Positions 8,833 through 17,981 of a stretch of DNA of 46,069 nucleotides are shown here, one piece after another (the first letter of the stretch is position 1; every line of letters begins with the position of its first letter). The translations under genes were made by a program, and so were the position numbers. The notes below the pieces were generated by a model. That model made no database searches. It saw only the letters and a program-made list of their open reading frames with translations, and was not told where the DNA came from. This DNA comes from an uncultured Bacteroidales bacterium (lineage in GTDB: Bacteria > Bacteroidota > Bacteroidia > Bacteroidales > Paludibacteraceae): assembly GCA_900319035.1 (NCBI GenBank), contig ONMU01000021.1, positions 1 through 46,069 of the forward strand, given 5' to 3'.

Positions 8833-11121
8833 CTAGAGTATCTCGATCTCTACACGACGGTTGTTCTGACGACCTTCCTCAGTGTCGTTGGTGTCAATCG
8901 GTTGTGTCTCACCACGACCTTCGGCTTGCAGTCTCTCAGGAGCTATACCACGCTCGATGAGGTCTTTCATCACCTCGTTTGCACGACCGTCAGACAGTTT
9001 CTGGTTAGCTGCATCCTTACCTACGCTATCGGTGTGGCCGACGATCTTGATACGTACTTGCGGGTTACGGGCAAGATACATATACAGGTCGTTGAGTGCT
9101 TCTTCCGAACGAGAGAGGATACGTGTCTTGTTGGTCGCGAAGAAGAGGTTCTTGACGATGAAGACTTCACCCTTCTTGATCGGCGTCAGAGCGATATTGA
9201 GCGAGTCGCCGATGTTCGCAATCACCATGTCGAGGGTGTCGTAACCCATCTGTGCAATATGCAGTTTGTATTGCGGACCCTCTGCTAACATCTGCTTAGC
9301 CTCTCCGTTGACGGAATCGGTAGCAAGGTTGTACGCCGGTTCGGTAGCACCGTTGGCGAGGATCTGTACCGTAGCAGGAACCACGAGACCTGTCTCCTTA
9401 TTATATACACGTACGCGAAGAACAGGACGCGGCTGCAGAGCGATGGTGACGTATTGGGTCGTACCTACTTTCTCTACGGTGAACTGCTGCTCAGCAGGGT
9501 AGTAGTTCTCTGCCTTAGCCGAAGCGGTGAAGTTACCCACTGCATGTTTCTGACGGAAGCCCTTCTTCGGGTTGATCTGTTTCTCACGCAGGGCGATCTT
9601 GCCGGACTCGGTACCACGGGTCTCCACGAAAGCCACAGGAATAGGCTCGTTGGTAACAGCATCCACTACGCTGTAGATGGCATAGGCAGGAGGAGGCGGC
9701 ACAGGACGTGCGGTCTTACCCGGAACCTCGAATTGAATAGTGAACTTAGCACCTACAAAGAGGTTGTTCAGTTTGGTGTTGCCGTTCAGGGCAAGCATAG
9801 TATTTGACTTCTGTACTTCCACTTGGTTGCCTGCGAACTCAACCGGCAGAGCTGCCGGAGTGCCATTGGAATTGAGTACACCGTATTCAGCGAAGAGCGA
9901 CACGCGGTAGTGAACATGCTCCGGACCGAACGGCAGACGTTGACCGGGTTTCAACTGCTGTTTTTTCTTCTTGGCGTCTTTGTCCGTACGCGGTTGTTTC
10001 TGCAACCACTCATCCAGATCGATACCAAACTCAGCAGCTACGCTTACATCCGGCTGATTGAACTTAATGGCTTTGTTCGTCGTCTTGTTCAACTCATAGA
10101 TACCCATACCGTAGGGATCAATGAAAGCGGGATCATCCACGGTAACATCATATTTGCCTTTCTGCGAATAGGGAGCAGCAATCGAGTAATGGATCTTCGC
10201 TCCTAAGAGGAAATAATAACGGCTAAACTGAGCACCGAACATGACCGGCACGCCTACTTGCATCAGATGACGCATTTCCGTCATGCGGTCGAAGAGATAG
10301 TTGTACTTCGCATTGTATCTCAAATCGGTACGCTCTGCATTGAATCCATAGATCGAGGTGGAGTTCAGATAGCGGAAATCAAGACCTGTCTCGAAGAGGA
10401 AATGTCCGTATTCGAGGCTGTAAGTGAGATCAATACCGGCTCCGGGACCGCCTTTGAGTTGCTGAAGCGCGTTCTTCTGGTTCAGCGTTCCGGCTCCCAT
10501 ATATACATCCTTGAATTTATCCATCATAGCCGCATAACCTACGCGGAAACCAAGGTTGAAGTACGAGATCACCTCTTTCTTGGGGTTCTCCAAACTCTCT
10601 TGGTATTTCTCGTAATCGCGAATAGCTTTCTCTTCTTTGGCTTTCTCAGCTGCTTCTTTCTTAGCTTTGTCCGCCTCACGTTGAGCTGCTATTTTAGCGC
10701 GCTCTGCTGCCTCTTTCTCACGCTGAGCCTGTGCTTTGGCTGCTTCTTTCTGTGCCTCCTCGCGTTTCTTCTCGTTCGCTTTGGCTTGAGCAGCACGTTG
10801 TTTCTCTGCTGCTTCTTTCTTCTCAGCAGTAGCTTTAGCGTTAGCAGCTTTCTTCTTCTCAGCTTCTTTCTTCTTAGCTTCAGCAGCTTTCGCTTTTGCC
10901 TTGGCTGCTTTCGCTTTCTCAGCTTCTTTCTTTTTCTTCTCTGCCTCTTTCTTCTTGGCAGCAGCAGCTTTTTCTTTATCGTTTTGCGCAGCAGGAACAG
11001 GTTCCGGCATTGCGTAAGCGGCTATAGGTGCGCAGTTCAAACTAAGAACAACACTGGCAATCAAAATGTTTTGCAAAAAGTTTTTCTTAGCCGCAAGGGC
11101 ACGATTAACTCCGTTTTTCAT
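8833..11121 (-). CDS. OmpA-family protein with TolA-like helix and barrel
   Basis: The 762-residue protein has a signal peptide (to about residue 38). A long Ala/Lys/Glu-rich helix follows (about 47-185, repeats of the AAEKAKKEAE type). Then comes an outer-membrane barrel-like region (about 190-480), two short carboxypeptidase-regulatory-like beta domains (about 485-640), and a C-terminal OmpA peptidoglycan-binding domain. The OmpA domain shows FFATNKTRILSRSEEAL, VGHTDSVG and NNRRVEIEIL. OmpA domains bind peptidoglycan, so the protein should tie the outer membrane to the wall. The position of the charged helix before the barrel is unusual. The gene lies 22 nt after one IgGFc-like paralogue and upstream of the other. 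Confidence 0.85.
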   Translation of the reverse strand: MKNGVNRALAAKKNFLQNILIASVVLSLNCAPIAAYAMPEPVPAAQNDKEKAAAAKKKEAEKKKKEAEKAKAAKAKAKAAEAKKKEAEKKKAANAKATAEKKEAAEKQRAAQAKANEKKREEAQKEAAKAQAQREKEAAERAKIAAQREADKAKKEAAEKAKEEKAIRDYEKYQESLENPKKEVISYFNLGFRVGYAAMMDKFKDVYMGAGTLNQKNALQQLKGGPGAGIDLTYSLEYGHFLFETGLDFRYLNSTSIYGFNAERTDLRYNAKYNYLFDRMTEMRHLMQVGVPVMFGAQFSRYYFLLGAKIHYSIAAPYSQKGKYDVTVDDPAFIDPYGMGIYELNKTTNKAIKFNQPDVSVAAEFGIDLDEWLQKQPRTDKDAKKKKQQLKPGQRLPFGPEHVHYRVSLFAEYGVLNSNGTPAALPVEFAGNQVEVQKSNTMLALNGNTKLNNLFVGAKFTIQFEVPGKTARPVPPPPAYAIYSVVDAVTNEPIPVAFVETRGTESGKIALREKQINPKKGFRQKHAVGNFTASAKAENYYPAEQQFTVEKVGTTQYVTIALQPRPVLRVRVYNKETGLVVPATVQILANGATEPAYNLATDSVNGEAKQMLAEGPQYKLHIAQMGYDTLDMVIANIGDSLNIALTPIKKGEVFIVKNLFFATNKTRILSRSEEALNDLYMYLARNPQVRIKIVGHTDSVGKDAANQKLSDGRANEVMKDLIERGIAPERLQAEGRGETQPIDTNDTEEGRQNNRRVEIEIL

Positions 11122-11143
11122 ATCTGTGTTCTCCTATATTTGA

Positions 11144-13810
11144 TTAGTGGTTAATGAAGAATTTGAAACTACGGTTCTTACCGTCTGTGCGAACACGCAG
11201 CAGATAGAGACCGTTCTCTGCTGGAACAGGTATTGTGCAACCGCCGTCGGGGATATTGAATTTCAGATCCTGATAGATGTCTCCGCTAACGGTGATCCAT
11301 TGTGCGTAGCACTCGATATCCGTTTTGCCGTTCCAATCTGCATTTACAAATATGTTATCGCGTCCGTACACGTAATAAGCGGTAACGGAAACGGCATCGG
11401 GATTCATGTCAAACTGCGGATCTGAGCTGTCTTTGATGAACTCTTTGGCGCAAGCACAGGAACGACGTTGGTCTGCCTTGCCTTTGTTGATCGTATAGCA
11501 TACATAGAACGCATCCTTCTCATAGAGTTCTGCCGGCAGATCGTACATGTTCAGGTTAGACGATACCTGACCTGCCAAAGCCGTACTGTCGCTCTTACGA
11601 TACCATTGGAAATCACTCAGTTCCATTCCTTCCAGATCCTTATGATCTTTCAAGATACCGAGCACGTTGCTGTAACGCTGGTCGATGACATCATTACCAA
11701 CAGGCAGGCTAAAGAGCATCGTAGCGGTGGTGTCGCCGCAACTGGACTCGATCTTAATCGTGATACCATAAGGTACGCCCGTTTGCGCCTCTTTAGGTAT
11801 AGTGATTAGGAAATCAGTCGGAGTGATGCCGATAGTGGTGGAATCGAATCCTGCGGCTTGCGCGTCTGCATCGAAACCAACATGTACATGATCACCCGTC
11901 AGGTCAATCGTACTGGTGTAAGGAATACGTCCCGGAGCTTGTACGCCGCCTTCCGGACAAGGAATATCCGGATCTCCGATGGAGAAAGTATAACGTCCGA
12001 TAATAACGGTAATAGGAATAACGCTCTTTGCTGATTGTCCTACGCAGATATTGCTGCTGCTGCGATAGATAGTACAAGAAGCATCGTATGTACCACCGTT
12101 CTGATAGTAGTGAGGTACAACGGTTGTAGTGTCCTGAATCAGTTTCACATCCGGTGTTTTATCTCCGAAATGCCAAACTACGCTATCCGGCATGAAGTCC
12201 GGCTTGCAGGCAAAATGGACAGTGTCAATACCGCAGAGTTTGTTCTCTTTGTCCGGTGAGAACTCCTCACCATTGATATAAATCGACTGAGACAGCGGAA
12301 CGGTTGCACCTCCGGCAGAATAACCGTAGGACTCGTTGGAGGTAAATCCATAAACGTGTGCGATGAAATTCGATCCGTTGCTCTTGAGCGTATAGGATGT
12401 TGCTTGACTTCCCAACGACACTTGTGCGTAGCTATATGTAGTTGAACCATCTACAGGATTGAACGTCATGGCTACCGGAGTGGTTCCGTTCGTCAGGGTC
12501 ATTAAATCCGGTTGATCAGTTACAACGTTTACGTAGTGTGCCGTTGTACCGTTCTTACTCGAGTAAGTAGCAAAAGTAACCTGATCAATCTGTTGCTCAA
12601 TCGGGTTTACCCACAACATTGCCGGGTCACCGTTATCTACGTTATCCGCTTTCTTGGAAGCAAGGAACAAGTGTGTTGCGCAAGGACAAGAGGTCGTTAC
12701 GACGCAGCTTCCGTTTTGTGCATATGTACCTTGATCACCGATAGTGAACTCCCAATATTGTTTTTTGTCGGTGTTCGCAAAGTCAAAGGTGTGTACCAAG
12801 TTTCCGTTGATACGCACTTCTGTCCCGTCGTTGAGGGCAAGGATACGAACGAAATCTTTGTGTCGGCCTGCAGAAGCGGTCAGCACGAAGGTGTTTCCCC
12901 AATATTTGGTAGGCATAGCCTGCGAGAAAATATGGTCACGCTCTTTGGTCTGATAGGGGATATTGGTGTGCGGACAGCCTTGGAAAACAGCAATCTTCTT
13001 GCCGTCGCGAGCCTTGACATAGGTACCGGAGAGGTCACCTTCTTCCTTATCTTTTTTTCCTGTCCACACATAATAAACTTGGCCTTTCATCAGTACCGGA
13101 GAATGGAGAGTATCGCCCGGCTGGAATTGCGCCAGAATTTTCTCTTCATTCGAAAGTGTGTCAATTGTATATGGATCATTTTGTTTTGCAACAATATCAT
13201 TTATGATTTTAGTCCGTACCGTAGGGCAATAATCCACGATGGTGTTATCCTCCGCTGCGATGATTGCGAAATGGCTACCCTGCGTCTTCTCGGTACCTCC
13301 GTGATCAGACGGTGTATAGGTCTGAATGATATATTCGTCCAAGAGAGAAGGGGTCGGCAATACGTTTGTTGCATCGAAGGTAGCTCTCTTGTAGTTCGTA
13401 GCAAATAATGAGATTTTGGCAGTGGATGTCACATGCAAAGCACAAGTATCCACCTGCTCCGAGTTGACTGCGTAGCAAACTTTACCTGTAGTCTCCATTA
13501 CCGAACGGGCATTGTTTACCAATACATTACCGTTGTACAGCTCCACCGGTTGCATGACGTTAGCAGTAACGGAAATGGTAGTGTCAAATTGTGTGAACGG
13601 GTTCTTGATTGTTACCTGGCAATCCTCGCGAGAAGAGATAGAGAGTGAGAGCGTCAAGTCATTGTTCGGATCTTGGTCCGCTTGCATGAACGTAACCCAG
13701 AAATCTTTACCTTCGGTCGTTTGACCTTCGTCGATAACATCTGCCCGAGTGCTTATTGCAGGCATCGCCAGCAAGCCAATGAGCAGCGCATTGAATAGTT
13801 GTTTTTTCAT
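11144..13810 (-). CDS. Secreted IgGFc-binding-like/PKD surface protein (paralogue)
   Basis: The 888-residue protein has a signal peptide (to about 23). Its IgGFc-like region has the same landmarks as 5954-8710: GKDFWVTFM, NVLPTPSLLDEYIIQTYTPS and AMPTKYWGNTFVL. A PKD-like domain follows, with VWHFGDKTPD. The C-terminal region ends GLYLLRVRTDGKNRSFKFF, resembling type IX secretion C-terminal domains (PAGxYxxRV.. then KxxxN). It differs from the short tail of its paralogue, so the two may be anchored differently. The likely role is a cell-surface or matrix component. The stop lies 22 nt before the OmpA gene start, consistent with one transcript. The upstream gap has a good TAACTTTG -7 element (13882-13875) but the TTTG spacing is too long. 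Confidence 0.72.
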   Translation of the reverse strand: MKKQLFNALLIGLLAMPAISTRADVIDEGQTTEGKDFWVTFMQADQDPNNDLTLSLSISSREDCQVTIKNPFTQFDTTISVTANVMQPVELYNGNVLVNNARSVMETTGKVCYAVNSEQVDTCALHVTSTAKISLFATNYKRATFDATNVLPTPSLLDEYIIQTYTPSDHGGTEKTQGSHFAIIAAEDNTIVDYCPTVRTKIINDIVAKQNDPYTIDTLSNEEKILAQFQPGDTLHSPVLMKGQVYYVWTGKKDKEEGDLSGTYVKARDGKKIAVFQGCPHTNIPYQTKERDHIFSQAMPTKYWGNTFVLTASAGRHKDFVRILALNDGTEVRINGNLVHTFDFANTDKKQYWEFTIGDQGTYAQNGSCVVTTSCPCATHLFLASKKADNVDNGDPAMLWVNPIEQQIDQVTFATYSSKNGTTAHYVNVVTDQPDLMTLTNGTTPVAMTFNPVDGSTTYSYAQVSLGSQATSYTLKSNGSNFIAHVYGFTSNESYGYSAGGATVPLSQSIYINGEEFSPDKENKLCGIDTVHFACKPDFMPDSVVWHFGDKTPDVKLIQDTTTVVPHYYQNGGTYDASCTIYRSSSNICVGQSAKSVIPITVIIGRYTFSIGDPDIPCPEGGVQAPGRIPYTSTIDLTGDHVHVGFDADAQAAGFDSTTIGITPTDFLITIPKEAQTGVPYGITIKIESSCGDTTATMLFSLPVGNDVIDQRYSNVLGILKDHKDLEGMELSDFQWYRKSDSTALAGQVSSNLNMYDLPAELYEKDAFYVCYTINKGKADQRRSCACAKEFIKDSSDPQFDMNPDAVSVTAYYVYGRDNIFVNADWNGKTDIECYAQWITVSGDIYQDLKFNIPDGGCTIPVPAENGLYLLRVRTDGKNRSFKFFINH

Positions 13811-13941
13811 ATGATTTGATAGTTAAATGATTTCGTGTTTTGGTGGTCGCACTGTTTGCGTTTGATTTCGGGTGCAAAGTTACTACTTTTTCCTTACGCG
13901 CGCGTTCACAAACTCGCGATAAATGTGTAAAAATTGACACA

Positions 13942-15774
13942 TTAACGAATTTCTTGTCCAAAAATGGTGTAAATTGACGCATTTCGTATGATGACGATGC
14001 GTCCGTCGCGTATTTCTTTGCGCGTACCGCCTTTTTCAGCCTGCGTACGATCAACGCCGGTATGGGCGTCGTCATAGGCGTCTCCGTAACTCTGCGTGAG
14101 TTGTCTAAAGTCCACAATCTGCCCCTGTTTATTGCCCCAGATATACTCCGCCAATTCGGGGTAGTCGATAAACGGATTTCGGTTGCCTTGGATCTTATTG
14201 ACCTCGATAGCACGGGCTAACTCTTTCTCGCTCACCGGATCCATGCGATGCCATGAGAGAAGTAAATCTCGCAACCATGGGCGGAACTCTTGCCATCCTT
14301 CATTGGTCATCGCTACAGCCGGTTCTCCCGAACTAAGCCATTCTAACGAATCTCCGTAGCAGGCTGCGATATAGAAATAGGCACGTGCAAAATCGCCTTT
14401 GTATTCATCCGCAGGGCAGAAGACACGCGTCAGCCCATATGCCTCTCCGCTACCGGTGACAAACGAACCGTTGTTAAACGTGCTGTCCGAAGGAATACCC
14501 GGAGCGTGATTCGATTTGCTGCGGTTTGCCGAATAATCACCCGGCACTAAATGAAACAGATCGCAATACGCCGGATTGACATCACCTCCCCACCAGCTCT
14601 TGGGCAACATATGTTCTATATCAAAACCCGCCACACTTGCTGTCGGCTTTTCGGGGTTGAAGTAGCGTACCTCATTCGAGTACATATCTAATACTTGATT
14701 CGTATTCGTATCGCGGTCGGTGTAGTAGAAGGCATCCCAAGTCTTTTTGCTTCCGCTGCCGTACCGATACCTTTTGCCGCAACAGATGATGTAGCCGATA
14801 TGATTCTTAAGGGTGGAGTCGGCGGTTCCTTGTGCGAACTTGTAATAATCGCCCGGCATGGCTCCGATGGACATACGCGTGGTATCTAGATTGAATGTAC
14901 TGGCACCGCCGGAACCCGGAGGCACAACGGTCAGCTGAATAGGCAACTCCCGCGTGCGTTCAATGCCGTCCAAACCGGTCGCTTTCGCTACCACCACATT
15001 ATTAAACGGAATCGCTTTGGCTACGGTGTCCAAGGTGATGCTATAGAAAATATCCACTTCTCCGCCATCTGCCGGAAGAACAGCCTGCGAAAGCGTAAAA
15101 ATAGTACTGTGGCTCTTTAGTGAAACGGAGATGTTTCCGTTGATATGTTTGCCTGCAATCTCAAAACTAAGGATGTCCTCCATCGGCTCATCGGGGCTTG
15201 TCCATTTGACGCCTCCGAAGTCCATGGTAGGGTATTGCATCTCCAGAATAGCTTGCGTCGGATGTGGATCCGCAGCCTCAAACTCGATCTTCTGTACGTA
15301 CCAGCGGTTGTTGGAAGCCACTTTCGCTCCGATAAAAATTGAATCTACATCGGCGTTCACGGTGATCTCATACGGACGAAGCTCCGCACGGTGACCGGCT
15401 TGCCAAGCTATCTCTTGATCATAAACTAAAAGACGTTTGTTGGCTGCTGTGTCTGCGCCGTTAGCAGGCACATAAGCTGCCGCATAGACGGTCATTGTGG
15501 TAATATGATACGTGTCGTCCAAGCCAAGGGTCAGCTCACCTTTGGCTGAACCGGTTCCGCCCTTGAGGCCAAAACCTTCTTTGGCACGGTAGATCCTATT
15601 GGCTGTCAGGATTGAATTGACGCAGTTATTGGTAGCACTCAGCACAATATTGGTCAGTTCGCTGGTGGGCGAACTCGAATCTGCGTTTCCGCTGTTGAAA
15701 ACGATGGTGTATTTCTCCGCCATCATTCCGATAGCGAAAAAGATTGCCAATAATAGAATTATGCGTCGTTTCAT
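13942..15774 (-). CDS. Secreted endonuclease I family nuclease
   Basis: The protein has about 610 residues, starting at MKRRIILLL (ATG 15774), with a signal peptide ending near MMAEK. The N-terminal half holds beta-rich domains. The C-terminal half is an endonuclease I (EndA/Vvn type) domain, recognised from DIEHMLPKSWWGG, YCDLFHLVPGD, NRSKSNHAPG and GNRNPFIDYPELAEYIWG. These nucleases cut DNA and RNA without sequence specificity outside the cytoplasm, for nutrition or biofilm turnover. The His of EHMLPKSWW is the catalytic-type residue. The extreme C-terminus, RIVIIRNASIYTIFGQEIR, is the short sorting-like tail seen on other exported proteins in this window. Confidence 0.88.
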   Translation of the reverse strand: MKRRIILLLAIFFAIGMMAEKYTIVFNSGNADSSSPTSELTNIVLSATNNCVNSILTANRIYRAKEGFGLKGGTGSAKGELTLGLDDTYHITTMTVYAAAYVPANGADTAANKRLLVYDQEIAWQAGHRAELRPYEITVNADVDSIFIGAKVASNNRWYVQKIEFEAADPHPTQAILEMQYPTMDFGGVKWTSPDEPMEDILSFEIAGKHINGNISVSLKSHSTIFTLSQAVLPADGGEVDIFYSITLDTVAKAIPFNNVVVAKATGLDGIERTRELPIQLTVVPPGSGGASTFNLDTTRMSIGAMPGDYYKFAQGTADSTLKNHIGYIICCGKRYRYGSGSKKTWDAFYYTDRDTNTNQVLDMYSNEVRYFNPEKPTASVAGFDIEHMLPKSWWGGDVNPAYCDLFHLVPGDYSANRSKSNHAPGIPSDSTFNNGSFVTGSGEAYGLTRVFCPADEYKGDFARAYFYIAACYGDSLEWLSSGEPAVAMTNEGWQEFRPWLRDLLLSWHRMDPVSEKELARAIEVNKIQGNRNPFIDYPELAEYIWGNKQGQIVDFRQLTQSYGDAYDDAHTGVDRTQAEKGGTRKEIRDGRIVIIRNASIYTIFGQEIR

Positions 15775-15800
15775 GGTAAGCAATTTTCAAATCTCAAATC

Positions 15801-16502
15801 TCAATTTCTTTTTGCTACCGCTAAAAGAATATTGAGTAGCACGTACCAAAGAATGCAGGCTGTTCCGCTGAAGAGAGCGAACTCAATATGTTTGGTGGTA
15901 ATCGCTTTTGCAACGCAGAAACCGATGAGAATAAGGCAGCCGATGAGGAAACAGATGATAATCAGTTTCTCTTTTTTGAACGACTTAAAGCTGAAGAACG
16001 GAATCTCAGCGTTCAGCAGCCAGCAGCTGACAAACGACAGACCTATCAACGTCCACGCAATCCAGTCGTACGCGATGATGGAGATAGGCATACTGCATAA
16101 ACCGCCCCAGAAAATAGCGTTTGCCGGTGTTGCCAAACCGATAAACGACTCGTGTTGGCGTTCATCGACATTGAATTTCGCCAGACGGAGAGCTGAGAAA
16201 GCCGCCATGATCAGTGCCAGACCTGCCCACCAACCGAGTATAGGTCTCAGATAGCAGAACAAAAGCATCGAAGGAGCCAAACCGAACGTGATATTATCTG
16301 CCAGCGAATCCAACTCTACGCCTATCGGGCTCGGGGCGTTCAACGCACGTGCGCTCAGACCATCGAAGAAATCGAAGAATGCGCCCGCTAAGATAAACAC
16401 AAACGCCCACGAAAAGGCATCTTGCGTAGCCAGAAAAACGGCTATACACCCACAGAGCAGGTTACAACTGGTGATTGTGTCCGGAATAATTCGTTTCGTC
16501 AT
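15801..16502 (-). CDS. pssA: CDP-diacylglycerol-serine O-phosphatidyltransferase
   Basis: This 233-residue integral membrane enzyme makes phosphatidylserine, the precursor of phosphatidylethanolamine. The CDP-alcohol phosphotransferase signature is complete: DG, then AR two residues later, then G (PIGVELDS) and two spaced Asp residues (ELDSLAD). About six to eight membrane helices follow. Length and motif position fit the bacterial PssA type of Bacteroidota. It lies 38 nt after the transporter gene and just before the secreted nuclease, on the same strand. Confidence 0.9.
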   Translation of the reverse strand: MTKRIIPDTITSCNLLCGCIAVFLATQDAFSWAFVFILAGAFFDFFDGLSARALNAPSPIGVELDSLADNITFGLAPSMLLFCYLRPILGWWAGLALIMAAFSALRLAKFNVDERQHESFIGLATPANAIFWGGLCSMPISIIAYDWIAWTLIGLSFVSCWLLNAEIPFFSFKSFKKEKLIIICFLIGCLILIGFCVAKAITTKHIEFALFSGTACILWYVLLNILLAVAKRN

Positions 16503-16540
16503 AGTATTTTCTTTTTTATCAAATTTACTGGTCTACCAGA

Positions 16541-17920
16541 TTACTGGTTCTCTAATCTTTTCCACACAAAGTACGTTACCGCGAACGTGGTGATACTGAA
16601 CGCGTTAGCGATCCAGAAGAACGCCGAGTAACCTACTGATTCTTGAATGAAACCGGCTACAAATCCCGGGATCATCATACTCAATGCCATGAAAGCGGTG
16701 CAAATAGCGTAGTGTGCGGTCTTGTACTCGCCTTCCGCAAAATACATCATATACAGCATATATGCCGTAAAACCAAAGCCGTAACCGAACTGCTCAAAGC
16801 TGACGGCCGTTCCGATGATCCAGAGCGACTCCGGTTGCGCCATACTCAGGTAGCAATACACGAAACTGGGCAGCGTCAGAGCTGCTGCCATCAGCCAAAT
16901 AGAGCGTTTCAGACCTCGTCTGGAAATATAAATACCGCCTAAAATGCCACCGATAAGCAGACCTATTACGCCTAAAGTGCCGTACATAATTCCCACTATA
17001 TCAGTTCCTAACGCTAATCCACCTCCTACATGCAGGGTGTGATGAACGCTGAAGAGATCCATTCCGAAGAGGGAGAAAGTCGTCTCTCCTTGTCGCAGTT
17101 CTTCCACCGCGTGGTCAAGCAGGAACGGCTGACACAGCTTCACCAAGAAACCTTCGCTCAAACGGTAAAGCAGCATGAAAGCAATCGCCAAACCCACACC
17201 GGGCTTGGTAAAGAACGTTCCGAACGCTTTGCCTAACTCCTTCCAAACACCTTTTGCCTCTAACCTTTCGTCTTTCGCCTCTGTTTCCACTTTCGGCAAT
17301 GCAAAACAGTGGTAAATAGTGACGAGCAGCAAGATTATGCTTGTAGCGCTTAAGGTCACTTGCCATGACAGCGGAATATTGCCTGTCTTGTTCTCAATGT
17401 ATCCGGCGATATACACCAATACACCTTGTGAGAACACGGACGCGATGCGGTAGAACGTAGACCGAATACCCACAAAAGCTGCTTGGCTACGCTCGTCATG
17501 AGCAAGCATATAATAGCCGTCGGCTGCGATGTCATGCGTCGCAGAAGCAAAAGCAGCGATGATGAAGAAGATCAGACTCCACCTGAAAAGACCTACAGAA
17601 GTGGTCTTGGCGGCAATCTGTTCCGCTTCCGGAGAGGGTAGTGTGACGGTCAGTAAAATGCACAAAACGGTCAGCAGACCTTGCATCGACAAGATCCACC
17701 ATCTTTTTGTGCGAAAAATATCTACGAAAGGTCCCCAAAGACCTTTCAAAAACCAAGGAAAATAGAGCAATGTCGTGAAGAACGCCAACTGCCCGTTTGG
17801 CACTCCCATTTTAGCAAACAGCATCACTGAGATGCTGTTTACTAAGAAATAGGGGATACCTTCTGTGAAGTATAGGGTTGGTACCCATACCCATGGTGAT
17901 ATAGATTGATTCGTTTTCAA
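16541..17920 (-). CDS. AmpG-like MFS transporter
   Basis: The 459-residue protein is of the major facilitator superfamily with about 12 membrane helices. The N-terminal stretch VPTLYFTEGIPYFLVNSISVMLF and FLKGLWGPFVDIFRTKRWW resemble AmpG-like muropeptide permeases of Bacteroidota. The likely cargo is anhydro-muropeptides recycled from the wall, but this is inferred from family resemblance only. The central loop (about 210-222, 17256-17290) contains KVETEAKDERLEAKG. It is encoded by a repeat-like GAAAGACGAAAGG sequence and may be another in-frame insertion, though this loop is naturally variable. Confidence 0.8.
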   Translation of the reverse strand: MKTNQSISPWVWVPTLYFTEGIPYFLVNSISVMLFAKMGVPNGQLAFFTTLLYFPWFLKGLWGPFVDIFRTKRWWILSMQGLLTVLCILLTVTLPSPEAEQIAAKTTSVGLFRWSLIFFIIAAFASATHDIAADGYYMLAHDERSQAAFVGIRSTFYRIASVFSQGVLVYIAGYIENKTGNIPLSWQVTLSATSIILLLVTIYHCFALPKVETEAKDERLEAKGVWKELGKAFGTFFTKPGVGLAIAFMLLYRLSEGFLVKLCQPFLLDHAVEELRQGETTFSLFGMDLFSVHHTLHVGGGLALGTDIVGIMYGTLGVIGLLIGGILGGIYISRRGLKRSIWLMAAALTLPSFVYCYLSMAQPESLWIIGTAVSFEQFGYGFGFTAYMLYMMYFAEGEYKTAHYAICTAFMALSMMIPGFVAGFIQESVGYSAFFWIANAFSITTFAVTYFVWKRLENQ

Positions 17921-17981
17921 ATCTCAAATTTCAAATTTCAAATCTGAAATCTCACCTTATATAATAACGCGCGCGCACGTA

